In this document: piece after piece, positions 8,501 through 16,736 of the stretch
Layout: each line of letters begins with the position of its first letter
Position numbering within the stretch: the stretch's first letter is position 1
NCBI RefSeq assembly: GCF_000455265.1
Contig: NZ_HG005139.1
Span: 2,697,480 to 2,761,479 of the forward strand
Length of the DNA: 64,000 bases
Source of the DNA: Paenibacillus antibioticophila
GTDB taxonomy: Bacteria; Bacillota; Bacilli; Paenibacillales; Paenibacillaceae
Direction of reading: 5' to 3'
Made by a program: the position numbers and the translations under genes
Notes under the pieces: model-generated
The model's database searches: none
What the model saw: only the letters and a program-made list of their open reading frames with translations
What the model was told of the DNA's origin: nothing

Positions 8501-9457
8501 TTATATTCCCGCGCTAACCGGAACCTGAATCTGCAACAGAATCTGCTGCACGATCTGTCCGGCATTCCGGCTGTCCAGCCGGGCTTCCGGCCGAAGCAAT
8601 ATGCGGTGTCCGAGTACATAAGGAGCAAGCACCTTGATATCATCCGGCAAAGCATAATCACGCCCCCGCAAGAATGCGTAAGCTCTCGCAGCATTCATGA
8701 AAGCGAGCGATGCGCGCGGCGAGGCCCCCAGCAGGACAGACTCATGGCTCCGGGTTCTTCTCACGATTTCCAATAGATAGTCAGTCAGAGCATCGCTGAT
8801 ATGCACCTGGGTAATCTCTTGTTGGATTCTCGCGATATCAACCATATTCGTCACCGGGCGAAGCTGATCAACCGGCTGTCCGGCAGCATGCGAACGAAGC
8901 ATGCTTTTCTCGGTAGCCGCGTCCGGATATCCCATGCTGATCTTCAACATGAAACGATCCAGCTGCGCCTCAGGAAGCAAATATGTACCTTCAAAATCAA
9001 TCGGATTCTGAGTCGCACATAGCATGAAGGGCACCGGCAAGTCATAGGTCACCCCATCCGCCGTCACGCTTCTCTCTTCCATTACTTCAAGCAGTGCCGA
9101 TTGCGTCTTGGTTGTGGCACGGTTGATCTCATCCGCAAGCAAAATATTGGTCATGACCGGCCCCGGACGGAAAACAAAGCGTTCCTCATGCGGGTGAAAC
9201 ACAGATACACCTGTTATATCGCTTGGTAATATATCCGGATTACACTGGATTCGTCTGTATTCTCCGTCCATGGATTTGGCCAGAGCCTTGATTAATTGCG
9301 TCTTTCCCGTACCGGGAACATCCTCGATTAAGACATGTCCTCCGGCAAGAAGGGCGGTAAGCAATAGATTAATCTCAAAGGTTTTCCCTAATATGCATGA
9401 TTCCAGATTGCTCTTGACCGCGTTCAGCGCTGAAATTGACTGCTCGTCGATTGGCAT
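8501..9457 (-). CDS. MoxR family AAA+ ATPase
   Basis: A 318-residue AAA+ protein of the MoxR group, chaperone-like ATPases that help mature or assemble protein complexes. Walker A is EDVPGTGKTQLI (about residue 45), Walker B is ILLADEINRA (about 109), sensor 1 lies in CATQNPIDFEG (about 152), and the C-terminal lid contains GASPRASLAF (about 245). Length is typical. First gene of the moxR-DUF58-transglutaminase operon; an RBS GGAGG lies 7 bases before the start. Confidence 0.93.
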   Translation of the reverse strand: MPIDEQSISALNAVKSNLESCILGKTFEINLLLTALLAGGHVLIEDVPGTGKTQLIKALAKSMDGEYRRIQCNPDILPSDITGVSVFHPHEERFVFRPGPVMTNILLADEINRATTKTQSALLEVMEERSVTADGVTYDLPVPFMLCATQNPIDFEGTYLLPEAQLDRFMLKISMGYPDAATEKSMLRSHAAGQPVDQLRPVTNMVDIARIQQEITQVHISDALTDYLLEIVRRTRSHESVLLGASPRASLAFMNAARAYAFLRGRDYALPDDIKVLAPYVLGHRILLRPEARLDSRNAGQIVQQILLQIQVPVSAGI

Positions 9458-9553
9458 GCTCTATCCCTCCAGGCGTTTAGTCATCTTGTCGCTCTATGCT
9501 GAATTGTACCGATGTGTACTAGTTCTATTGTACATGATGATTCCTATGGAAGT

Positions 9554-9607
9554 AAAAAAAAACAGACCGCATCTTCGGGCAAAATTCCTGCCTCCAGACA
9601 CAGTCTG
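9554..9607 (-). terminator. Terminator of the spoVA operon
   Basis: On the minus strand CAGACTGTGTCT pairs with AGATGCGGTCTG (12 bp with three G-U pairs) and is followed by a run of nine T. It lies 25 bases past the spoVAE stop and before the moxR promoter region. Confidence 0.75.
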
Positions 9608-9631
9608 CTGCTCATTTCGTCTTCATAATGC

Positions 9632-9982
9632 TCATCCCTTCGGCCTTACAACCAAAGCGGCCAGAAAGGAGAAAATAATAGCCGCCGAAATCCCTGCGCT
9701 CGTCACATCGAATATTCCCGTTATGACGCCAATCCAGCCGTCGCGGTGCAATTCGGTCAAGGCACCGTGAACAAGAGAGTTGCCGAAGCTTGTGATCGGC
9801 ACTGAGGCTCCGGCTCCGGCAAACTTCACAAGCGGGTCATACCAACCCAGAGCATCCATGACTGCGCCGATCACGACAAGTGTGCTCATTGTATGAGCCG
9901 GCGTTAACTTGAAAATATCAAACATGATCTGACCCACCACACATATTAATCCCCCAACGACAAAAGCCCAGAAATAGATCAT
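9632..9982 (-). CDS. spoVAE: Stage V sporulation protein AE (SpoVAE)
   Basis: A 116-residue hydrophobic protein with about four membrane segments. SpoVAE is part of the inner-membrane SpoVA channel that moves dipicolinic acid into the forespore and releases it at germination. Conserved residues appear in GGLICVVGQIMFD (about residue 10) and FGNSLVHGA (about 75). Length matches the short SpoVAEb form. It is separated from spoVAD by 2 bases. The operon here contains only spoVAC, AD and AE. Confidence 0.92.
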   Translation of the reverse strand: MIYFWAFVVGGLICVVGQIMFDIFKLTPAHTMSTLVVIGAVMDALGWYDPLVKFAGAGASVPITSFGNSLVHGALTELHRDGWIGVITGIFDVTSAGISAAIIFSFLAALVVRPKG

Positions 9983-9984
9983 AT

Positions 9985-11001
9985 TTAGTTTTCACCCCTT
10001 TCAATAGAGACTGCGTGGGCAATGCACGGGATACTTTCCCCTTGCTGATATGACAGTGGAGACATCAAGGCTCCGGTCGCAGCGATCAGTACCCGATTTA
10101 ATTCCCCCCGCTTCATCCTCTTTAAAATATGACCGTAGGTTACGACCGCCGAGCAACCGCAGCCGCTGCCTCCTGCAAACACAAAGGGCTGCTTCTCCCG
10201 GTCATAGATCATCAACCCGCAGTCATTAAAGGCCGTCTTTTCCATGGTGACTCCATCCTGCTTCAGCAGATCGCTGACGATGGCATGTCCGACAGAAGCC
10301 AGATCGCCTGTCACAATGAGATCATAGTCCTCCGGCGTTCGGCCGGTATCCTTGAAATGCGCGACTAATGTATCCGCTGCCGCCGGAGCCATGGCCTCTC
10401 CCATATTAAAGGGATCCTTGACACCAAGATCCTGGATTTTTCCGATCGTTGCATGGGTTATTCGCGGGCCTGAACCAGATGAAGCCACGACCGCTGCTCC
10501 GGAGCCAGTAATCGTATACTGGGCTGTTGGCGGCTTCTGCGATCCATACTCCGTAGGATATCTGAACTGCTTCTCCGCTGTGCAGTTATGGCTTGCTGTC
10601 GCCGCCAGCGCATACTGTGCGCCGCCTGCATCCACCACCATCGCCGCTACCGCCAGACTTTCCATCGAAGTGGAGCAGGCTCCGAATACGCCAAGATAAG
10701 GCGCTCCGATGGTCCGCGCCGCGAAGGTCGCGCTGATAATCTGATTCATCAGATCACCTCCGACAAACAGCTGCAGTTGGTCCTTGGAGATTCCGGCATG
10801 TACCAGGGCTAATGACGAGGCATGCTCGAGCAGCTTGCGCTCCGCCTTCTCCCAGGTTTTCTCGTCAATTTCAAGATTGTCGTATACGAAGTCAAAATCA
10901 GAAGTAAGGGGACCTTGCCCCTCTTCCGGGCCGACGACGGTCGCCGCGCCGAGAATGACTGGCTTGGATTTGAACTCCCAGGTCTGGGCGCCGATCAGCA
11001 T
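9985..11001 (-). CDS. spoVAD: Stage V sporulation protein AD (SpoVAD)
   Basis: A 338-residue, thiolase-fold protein of the SpoVA complex that binds dipicolinic acid. The start is the ATG at 11001 (MLIGAQTWEF), which shares one base with the spoVAC stop (TGATG); longer readings upstream overlap spoVAC out of frame. Family landmarks are the Cys-containing FGACSTSMESLA (about residue 108), ATASHNCTAEKQFRYP (about 136) and GGSGCGCSAVVTYG (about 275). Length matches the family. Confidence 0.95.
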   Translation of the reverse strand: MLIGAQTWEFKSKPVILGAATVVGPEEGQGPLTSDFDFVYDNLEIDEKTWEKAERKLLEHASSLALVHAGISKDQLQLFVGGDLMNQIISATFAARTIGAPYLGVFGACSTSMESLAVAAMVVDAGGAQYALAATASHNCTAEKQFRYPTEYGSQKPPTAQYTITGSGAAVVASSGSGPRITHATIGKIQDLGVKDPFNMGEAMAPAAADTLVAHFKDTGRTPEDYDLIVTGDLASVGHAIVSDLLKQDGVTMEKTAFNDCGLMIYDREKQPFVFAGGSGCGCSAVVTYGHILKRMKRGELNRVLIAATGALMSPLSYQQGESIPCIAHAVSIERGEN

Positions 11002-11501
11002 CAATGATTCCCCCCAAGTCCGAAGATCACATGAATCACGCCAATGATGAAAGCGGCGACAACCCCGAACACAATGACCGAGCCGGCCAGCTTGAACATG
11101 CTTGCCCCCACGCCCAGAACAAGCCCTTCTGCTTTGGCTTCCAGTGCCGAGGAGCACATGGAATTCGCAAAACCGGTTACCGGAACTGCCGAGCCCGCTC
11201 CAGCCCATTGGGCGATTTTATCGTAAATTCCGAAACAGGTGAGGATAACGGATATAATGATCAGCACCGCGACAGTGGGGCTGCTTGCCTCCTTCGACGA
11301 CATTCCGGCAAAAGTCATAAACAGTTGCTGGATGCACTGGCCAATCAGGCAAATCGTACCGCCAACGAGAAATGCTTTCAGACAATTGGCGAGCACTTTG
11401 GGCTTCGGCTTATGTTTTTTCGCGATCTGCTTATATTCTTGTTCTGTCAGCGACGTAGAACTCAGCTTCATTCTGGCGCCGGGTTTTGATTTTGCTGGCA
11501 C
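11001..11501 (-). CDS. spoVAC: Stage V sporulation protein AC (SpoVAC)
   Basis: A 166-residue membrane protein of the SpoVA channel (mechanosensitive-like subunit). The start is the GTG at 11501, which has AGGAGG 7 bases upstream; an ATG 135 bases further upstream has no such site and would read through the terminator hairpin at 11611. Conserved parts are KAFLVGGTICLIGQ, IAQWAGAGSAVPVTGFANSM and GASMFKLAGSVIVFG. First gene of the spoVAC-AD-AE operon. Confidence 0.93.
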   Translation of the reverse strand: MPAKSKPGARMKLSSTSLTEQEYKQIAKKHKPKPKVLANCLKAFLVGGTICLIGQCIQQLFMTFAGMSSKEASSPTVAVLIIISVILTCFGIYDKIAQWAGAGSAVPVTGFANSMCSSALEAKAEGLVLGVGASMFKLAGSVIVFGVVAAFIIGVIHVIFGLGGNH

Positions 11502-11610
11502 AGGCGCTCCTCCTTTTCGGGCCTCAATTCTTTCCTGAGCTGTATATACATTATTCGCTCCTAATGGCTTTGTTATGTTTCGGAAATGTTTACCACTTGA
11601 TTCCAGCAAA

Positions 11611-11645
11611 AAAACCGGCGTCCCCGAGTGGAGCACGCCGGTTTT
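11611..11645 (-). terminator. Terminator behind the 26-residue peptide gene
   Basis: A perfect 11-bp stem, AAAACCGGCGT and ACGCCGGTTTT, with a 13-base loop. Reading on the minus strand it is followed by a T-run, so it ends transcription coming from the small gene at 11668-11748 and insulates spoVAC. Confidence 0.85.
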
Positions 11646-11667
11646 CGGTTGATGAAAATCGCTTGAA

Positions 11668-11748
11668 TCACAGCAGCTGCAAAATAATGACCAATAAGAT
11701 AAATAGTATGATAATTAGAAGCCAATCCTTGGAATGCCTTTCGAGCAT
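11668..11748 (-). CDS. 26-residue hydrophobic peptide
   Basis: A short frame begins MLERHSKDW and continues into an almost purely Leu/Ile/Val stretch ending in QLL. That is a charged head of nine residues and one membrane helix of about 17. GGGAGG lies 10 bases before the ATG. A strong terminator follows 22 bases after the stop, so it looks like a complete transcription unit. I do not recognise the product. Its shape resembles the tiny single-helix membrane proteins made during sporulation in Bacillales, and it stands directly upstream of spoVAC, but that link is inference. Confidence 0.5.
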   Translation of the reverse strand: MLERHSKDWLLIIILFILLVIILQLL

Positions 11749-11886
11749 GGCTTGAGCGCCTCCCTGAAACGGTGTAATGCGTGGTGAATTGATGTATTAT
11801 ATGTAGAGTGCGTCCTATTGGTGCCCACGCATCGTAGACAATCTAATTAGGGCGGTACATACTGAGTAGCATGGAAGGAGAGAACG

Positions 11887-12963
11887 ATGATGAATACCCA
11901 AACAAGAGAACTTTTTAAGCAATTAACGGAGTTTCCTGCCGCACCCGGCTTTGAACGGGAATTGCGCAGCTGGTTTAAGGAACGGATGTCCGCTTATACG
12001 AGCGAATTTGTCCAAGACCGGCTTGGAAGCCTGTTCGGAGTGCTTCGCGGTGATGATCAGGGGCCGCGTGTTATGGTTGCCGGACATTTTGATGAGGTAG
12101 GCTTTATCACAACTAGTATTACTGACAATGGCATGGTGAAATTTCAGCCGATCGGCGGCTGGTGGAGCCAGGCTGTTCTGGCCCAGCGTCTGCAGATCAT
12201 TACGCCTAAAGGACGCATTATCGGTATAGTAGGCTCCACACCGACACATTTGCTGGATGAAGCCCAGCGCAGCAAGCCTGTAGATCTCAAGACCATGTAT
12301 CTGGATGTTGGAGCTGACAGCCGCCAGGAAGCCGAGGAGGCAGGGATTACTCCAGGTCAACAGATCGTGCCGATCTGCGAATTCACTCCTATGATTAACC
12401 CTAAGAAAATTATGGCTAAAGCCTGGGATAACCGCTATGGCGTCGGCCTAGCTCTGGAAGTAATGGAAGCCCTCCATAAGGAACAGCTTCCGAACACTTT
12501 ATATTGCGGCGCAACTGTTCAGGAAGAGCTGGGACTGCGGGGAGCGCGGACATCTGCCAACCTGATTCAGCCCGATATTTTCCTCGGTATGGATGCAAGT
12601 CCTGCGAACGATACAACAGGTGATAAATCCGCCTTCGGTCAGTTGGGACAAGGGGCATTGCTACGGATTTATGATCCGACGATGCTGACCCATCGCGGAA
12701 TGGTGGAGTATATTCGTGATACGGCGGATACCCACAAGATTAAATATCAATACTTTGTCTCCCAAGGCGGTACGGATGCCGGACAGGTCCATTTGAGCGG
12801 TATCGGGGTGCCTTCCGCGATTATCGGTATTTGTTCCCGCTACATTCATACTTCCTCATCCATCATTCATACCGATGACTATGAGGCTGCCAAGGAACTG
12901 ATGATCAAGCTCATTAAGGGGCTGGACCGCACCACGCTCAACACCATTTTGGAGAACAGCTAA
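11887..12963 (+). CDS. M42 family metallo-aminopeptidase
   Basis: A 358-residue M42 peptidase (YsdC / glutamyl aminopeptidase group), cytosolic dinuclear-metal aminopeptidases forming large hollow dodecamers. The ligands are visible: His in VAGHFDEVGF (about residue 67), bridging Asp in KAWDNRYGVGL (about 181), the Glu pair in TVQEELGLRGA (about 214), Asp in LGMDASPAND (about 236) and His in RYIHTSSSIIH (about 320). RBS AAGGAGA precedes a doubled ATG. The only plus-strand gene in the first 15 kb, with its own terminator. Some relatives were once called cellulase M; peptidase activity is the supported role. Confidence 0.92.
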   Translation: MMNTQTRELFKQLTEFPAAPGFERELRSWFKERMSAYTSEFVQDRLGSLFGVLRGDDQGPRVMVAGHFDEVGFITTSITDNGMVKFQPIGGWWSQAVLAQRLQIITPKGRIIGIVGSTPTHLLDEAQRSKPVDLKTMYLDVGADSRQEAEEAGITPGQQIVPICEFTPMINPKKIMAKAWDNRYGVGLALEVMEALHKEQLPNTLYCGATVQEELGLRGARTSANLIQPDIFLGMDASPANDTTGDKSAFGQLGQGALLRIYDPTMLTHRGMVEYIRDTADTHKIKYQYFVSQGGTDAGQVHLSGIGVPSAIIGICSRYIHTSSSIIHTDDYEAAKELMIKLIKGLDRTTLNTILENS

Positions 12964-12979
12964 TCTGTGCAAAATAGGG

Positions 12980-13010
12980 GCCTTCGGCAAGACATGATCT
13001 TGCTGGAGGC
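12980..13010 (+). terminator. Terminator of the M42 peptidase gene
   Basis: GCCTTCGGCAAGA pairs with TCTTGCTGGAGGC around a 5-base loop and is followed by TTTG. It starts 17 bases after the stop codon. Confidence 0.65.
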
Positions 13011-13029
13011 TTTGTAGCAGCTATCATAA

Positions 13030-13105
13030 GAAGGCGCGTTAGGGGGCAACGTGTGAAGAATCGCTATGATCGCTGTTGTTCGGGGATTTCTTTAATTGAA
13101 TTAAG
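13030..13105 (+). repeat. Half copy of hairpin element (family II repeat)
   Basis: The sequence GGGCAACGTGTGAAG followed by GATCGCTGTTGTTC and GATTTCTTTAATTGAA matches, in order and spacing, the left half of the element at 33526-33694 and of the inverted element at 31509-31739. The right half is missing. Confidence 0.7.
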
Positions 13106-13111
13106 TTCACT

Positions 13112-13292
13112 CTTTTGTACGAATTTTCGTATATACCTGCTCCTTGATGCCATCGACTGGAAGAGTTTGAACGATATTTCGTACAAATTACCCTCGTCCC
13201 CTCGTTCCACGGGCGATTTTATACGATATTTCGTTCAAAATCCTGGATTCGGGCGGTGCGGGAGTGATATTGTGCGATTTTTCGTATAAAAA
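13112..13292. repeat. Array of four ~24-bp palindromes
   Basis: Four imperfect palindromes of consensus TTTGTACGATATTTCGTAYAAA stand at about 13112-13136, 13166-13190, 13217-13241 and 13268-13292, with centres 50-54 bp apart. The intervening 25-30 bases differ. Arms (TACGA / TCGTA) change in a compensating manner in some copies. No cas genes are nearby, and the repeats are too varied for a CRISPR array. Confidence 0.65.
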
Positions 13293-13531
13293 TCCGGCAA
13301 CACTGGGCATTTGATTTGACGACCTTTCGGGACAATACTAGTCAAGGTTTTTGTAAGGTTGGAGGTCGGGTGAATTTCCCTCGCTCCTCATTTGATCTTG
13401 AAAGCCGTAGTGGACGCAAGAAACCAAGGATTCAAGCGAGAGTAGGCCGCTTAGCTCCTTGGTTTCTATATGAATATCGCTCTATTTTGTTATTAAAGCC
13501 TCACTTCTCCTTGTACCTGCATCCTAAGAGA

Positions 13532-15562
13532 TTAGCTCTCCAGAATGACAACACCTCGTCCAGGAACGGTAACTGAACCCGATACGGAGGAATGCGCAAG
13601 CAGGTCCTGCCGCGGACTGTCCCCGATATTTACCTCTGCTGCTTCAGCACTGTGATTCAGCAGGAATAAATATTCTTTGCCATCCTTTACACGACGGGCC
13701 GTCTCTACACCTTCCGGCGCCCGTTCCGGCAGCAGCCCCTTAATCCCCTTTTCTTCACACAGATTTGCGAGGAAGCTCTCCATAAACGCTTCATCCGGGC
13801 TGCTAGCTACATAATAGGCTTTACCCGATCCAAAATGGTTGCGGGTTAATACCGGCATACCTTGATAGAAATCCTGGCCATATTCCGCCAGTACCTCTGC
13901 TCCTTCTGAATGGATGAGATCGCAGAGCACACCGCACTCATAGGTGCCTGACAGGCCGTTCCAGTCCTGCTTCATGACGATTTCATTCTTCTGATCCGGG
14001 AATAACGCATCAATTTCCTCCGCCCAGATACCAAGTAAAGAGCGGAGCTCTCCCGGATATCCTCCTGTCGTCACCAGATCATTCTCATTCACTATGCCGC
14101 TGAAGAAGGTTGTGACAAAGGTGCCGCCAGCCGATACAAATTGCTCCGCACGATTTGCAAAGCCTGGCTTCACCATATACAGCACCGGCGCAATCACAAT
14201 ATCGTATTTGCTTAAATCCTCTTCAACCGAGACCATGTCCGCCTCTACGTTCATCTTGAATAAAGCATCATAATACTTATGCACTTCATTCACATAGTTC
14301 AACGCAATGGTCGGACCGCTTGATAATTCAAGAGCCCAGCGATTCTCCCAATCATATACAATGGCCACTCGAGCCTGAGTCCGCGCATCCAGGAGCTTAT
14401 CGCCGAGAGACTGCAATTCTTGTCCCAGCTCCGCACATTCGCGGAATACCCGGGTATGCTCGTGGCCGACATGCTCAATCACAGCACCGTGATATTTCTC
14501 GCAGGCTCCGATAGAGCGACGAAGCTGGAAGAACATCACTGTATCTGCGCCGCGCGCCACCGCCTGATAGCTCCACAACCTCATCACGCCAGGCCGCTTC
14601 AAGGAATTATAAGGCTGCCAGTTCTGCTGGCTTGGCGTCTGTTCCATCAGCATGAACGGATCTCCGCTCTTCAATCCGCGCATCAGGTCATGCGTCATTG
14701 CCGTGAAGCTGACCGGCGTATTCAAGGACGGATAGTTATCCCAGGATACGATATCCATATGCTTGGCCCACTCGAAGTAGTCCAGCTCCGGATAGAAGCC
14801 CATCAGATTCGTCGTCACCGGAATATCCGGTGTATGCTTCTTCAATTCAGCCTGTTCCAGCTTGTAGCATTCCAACAGACTGTAGGACATGAACCGGCGG
14901 TAATCCAGCGAAATTCCTTGGAAATTCGTACGATTGCCTCCCCATTCCTCACTCAGTTCATTAGGAACGACGATCTCGTCCCAATCATAGAAAGTGTGCC
15001 CCCAGAAGCGGGTATTCCAAGCCTTATTCAGCGCATCTAGAGTACCATAACGTTCCTTGAGCCAGGTGCGGAAGCCTGCTGCACAGTTCTCACAATAGCA
15101 GTAGCCGCCATACTCATTGGACACATGCCAGATCAGGAGACCCGGATGATCTTTATACCGCTCGGCAAGCTTGGCAGCGATCTGAACAGAGAATTTTCTG
15201 TAGGAAGGAGAATTGGGACAGGAATTATGCCGTCCTCCAAACTTGCGCTTCCGGCCTTGAACATCCACACGCAGTACGTCCGGATATTTTCTCGCCATCC
15301 AGGCAGGATGAGCGCCTGTACTGGTTGCAAGACAAATATATACGCCTTCCTTATACAATCGGTCCATCGTTTCATCCAGAACAGAAAAGTCAAATGTATC
15401 TTCATCGGGTTGAGTTAACGCCCAGGAGAAGACATTCACCGTCGCAACATCAATCCCGGCGAGCTTGAACATCCGCTCATCCTCTTTCCAGATTTCGCGG
15501 TCCCATTGCTCTGGATTATAGTCTCCGCCATACCAGATTTTAGGCAGCTTTTGATTGATCAA
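13532..15562 (-). CDS. Beta-galactosidase, GH42
   Basis: A 676-residue GH42 enzyme removing terminal beta-galactose. The acid/base Glu is in LIWHVSNEYGG (about residue 147), and the nucleophile Glu is in FMLMEQTPSQQNW (about 306). A zinc cluster is indicated by RHNSCPNSP and GYCYCENC. Domain order is the TIM barrel (about 1-390), the trimerisation domain (about 395-600) and a small beta domain. No signal peptide, so it acts on imported oligosaccharides. I favour the TTG start MINQKLPKIW at 15562; a GTG three codons earlier is only two bases from AAAGG. Divergent from an AraC gene. In this locus galactose on xyloglucan side chains is the likely target. Confidence 0.92.
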   Translation of the reverse strand: MINQKLPKIWYGGDYNPEQWDREIWKEDERMFKLAGIDVATVNVFSWALTQPDEDTFDFSVLDETMDRLYKEGVYICLATSTGAHPAWMARKYPDVLRVDVQGRKRKFGGRHNSCPNSPSYRKFSVQIAAKLAERYKDHPGLLIWHVSNEYGGYCYCENCAAGFRTWLKERYGTLDALNKAWNTRFWGHTFYDWDEIVVPNELSEEWGGNRTNFQGISLDYRRFMSYSLLECYKLEQAELKKHTPDIPVTTNLMGFYPELDYFEWAKHMDIVSWDNYPSLNTPVSFTAMTHDLMRGLKSGDPFMLMEQTPSQQNWQPYNSLKRPGVMRLWSYQAVARGADTVMFFQLRRSIGACEKYHGAVIEHVGHEHTRVFRECAELGQELQSLGDKLLDARTQARVAIVYDWENRWALELSSGPTIALNYVNEVHKYYDALFKMNVEADMVSVEEDLSKYDIVIAPVLYMVKPGFANRAEQFVSAGGTFVTTFFSGIVNENDLVTTGGYPGELRSLLGIWAEEIDALFPDQKNEIVMKQDWNGLSGTYECGVLCDLIHSEGAEVLAEYGQDFYQGMPVLTRNHFGSGKAYYVASSPDEAFMESFLANLCEEKGIKGLLPERAPEGVETARRVKDGKEYLFLLNHSAEAAEVNIGDSPRQDLLAHSSVSGSVTVPGRGVVILES

Positions 15563-15689
15563 TCCAAGCACATCCTTTATTATGTGATATAATTATAATC
15601 CCATTGTAAATCAGTTAGATATCGCTTTATATATAATAAATTTGAATAGCTATATAATAATATGGAGCATCTTTCAGGAGGTATAATAT
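15563..15689. promoter_or_regulatory. Divergent promoter region GH42 / AraC regulator
   Basis: A 127-bp AT-rich spacer. The minus strand has TATAAT about 30 bases before the GH42 start, and the plus strand has TATAAT in CTATATAATAATATG about 40 bases before the AraC start. No convincing -35 box was placed for either. Confidence 0.4.
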
Positions 15690-16526
15690 ATGTCAATTCC
15701 AGCTTACCGCCGCTTTGTCTTCCCCTCCTCTGCCAATCCGCATCTACCCCTTATCGTTGAGAGCATCGGCTGTAATCCGGATCAGGAGAAGGTGAACAGG
15801 CCGGAAGGTTATCCTTGCTACCACTGGCTTCAAACCGATGACGGAGAGGGCAGAATCACGTATGGCGGCGAGTCGATTATACTGAAGACGAATAGCGGCA
15901 TACTGCTTCCTCCAGGGATGCCCCATGCCTATGAAGCGATTGACCGAAATAAGTGGGGGACGTATTACCTTACTTTTGGCGGAGAAGCGGCCGGAGCCAT
16001 CTTGTCCGCCTATGCTATTCACGAGCCTGCACGTTTTGATTGGGAAAGCGACTCCATCCTGTCTGATATTCTGGCGTCTATTGTAGAGCAGCTTCAACTA
16101 GGCAACGATCCCTTCGGGCTGGAGGTCTCTTCAGCCGCTTACCGCTTTCTGGGATTGCTGAGCAAGTATGGTCAAGCAAGCCGAATTCCTGTTACCCGGG
16201 GGATTGAAAAGCTGCAGCCTCTACTGACCTGGATCAACGAAAATTATGATAATCCTGATATAGGTCTGGATACACTGGCGGAAGTGCTGAATACTTCCGG
16301 ACGTCATCTGAATCAATTATTTCAGTCCATATTCGCGATCTCTCCCTATGCTTATCTAATCCAACACAGGATACACAAAGCAAAGGAGCAGCTTGCCGGA
16401 CAACCCGACCTAACGGTTATCCAGATTGCCGGTAAGAGCGGATTTCGGGATGCCAGTCACTTCGTAGCGACCTTTCGCAGGCATACCGGTATGACCCCCC
16501 AGCAATTTCGCAAGCTGCACATTTAA
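15690..16526 (+). CDS. AraC family regulator with cupin sensor domain
   Basis: A 278-residue AraC-type transcription factor. The N-terminal about 170 residues form a cupin-like ligand-binding domain (GGESIILKTNSGILLPPGMPH region, about residue 55). The C-terminal part has two helix-turn-helix motifs: DTLAEVLNTSGRHLNQLFQ (about residue 195) and QIAGKSGFRDASHFVATFRR (about 245), ending in the family pattern GMTPQQFR. RBS AGGAGG lies 7 bases upstream. Divergent from the GH42 beta-galactosidase, which it probably activates in response to a sugar. Confidence 0.9.
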   Translation: MSIPAYRRFVFPSSANPHLPLIVESIGCNPDQEKVNRPEGYPCYHWLQTDDGEGRITYGGESIILKTNSGILLPPGMPHAYEAIDRNKWGTYYLTFGGEAAGAILSAYAIHEPARFDWESDSILSDILASIVEQLQLGNDPFGLEVSSAAYRFLGLLSKYGQASRIPVTRGIEKLQPLLTWINENYDNPDIGLDTLAEVLNTSGRHLNQLFQSIFAISPYAYLIQHRIHKAKEQLAGQPDLTVIQIAGKSGFRDASHFVATFRRHTGMTPQQFRKLHI

Positions 16527-16540
16527 ATACTATAAGTGCG

Positions 16541-16710
16541 TGTTCAAAAAGTCGGCTTTTCAGCACCGAGAAGGTTGCGAGAACCTGAAGAAGGAGGAAC
16601 GGAGTGTAGGCGAACCCTACATGAGTACCGGACTTCTAGGGTGAACGCAAGATTCGATGTCGAATCAACCTCTTGTACTACTTCGTGATCAAAAGATGAC
16701 TTTTTGAACA
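16541..16710. mobile_element. MITE-like element, 170 bp (family I repeat)
   Basis: The ends TGTTCAAAAAGTCGGCTTTT and AAAAGATGACTTTTTGAACA form 20-bp terminal inverted repeats with two mismatches. The hexamer TATAAG stands just outside on both sides and could be a target duplication, although not flush with the ends. No open frame inside. It lies between convergent AraC and GH95 genes and could fold as a terminator-like stem. A short derivative stands at 2038-2077. Confidence 0.7.
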
Positions 16711-16736
16711 ACCTCTATAAGATATTGTTAATGCAC

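Larger units (their letters stand above)
12964..13531. other. Non-coding repeat region between peptidase and GH42 genes
   Basis: No credible gene. It holds the peptidase terminator, a half copy of the hairpin element (about 13030-13105) and four evenly spaced palindromes (13112-13292). The last 240 bases, up to the GH42 stop, hold a loose inverted sequence near 13420-13470 (CCAAGGATTCAAG and TAGCTCCTTGG) that could end GH42 transcription. Confidence 0.7.

Noticed and set aside
13112-13292. Possible CRISPR array
   Set aside because: Repeats are only about 75% alike, spacers are of uneven length, and there are no cas genes.
13053-13576. Frames of 78 and 86 codons on the plus strand
   Set aside because: They run through the palindrome array and into the GH42 3' end antisense.
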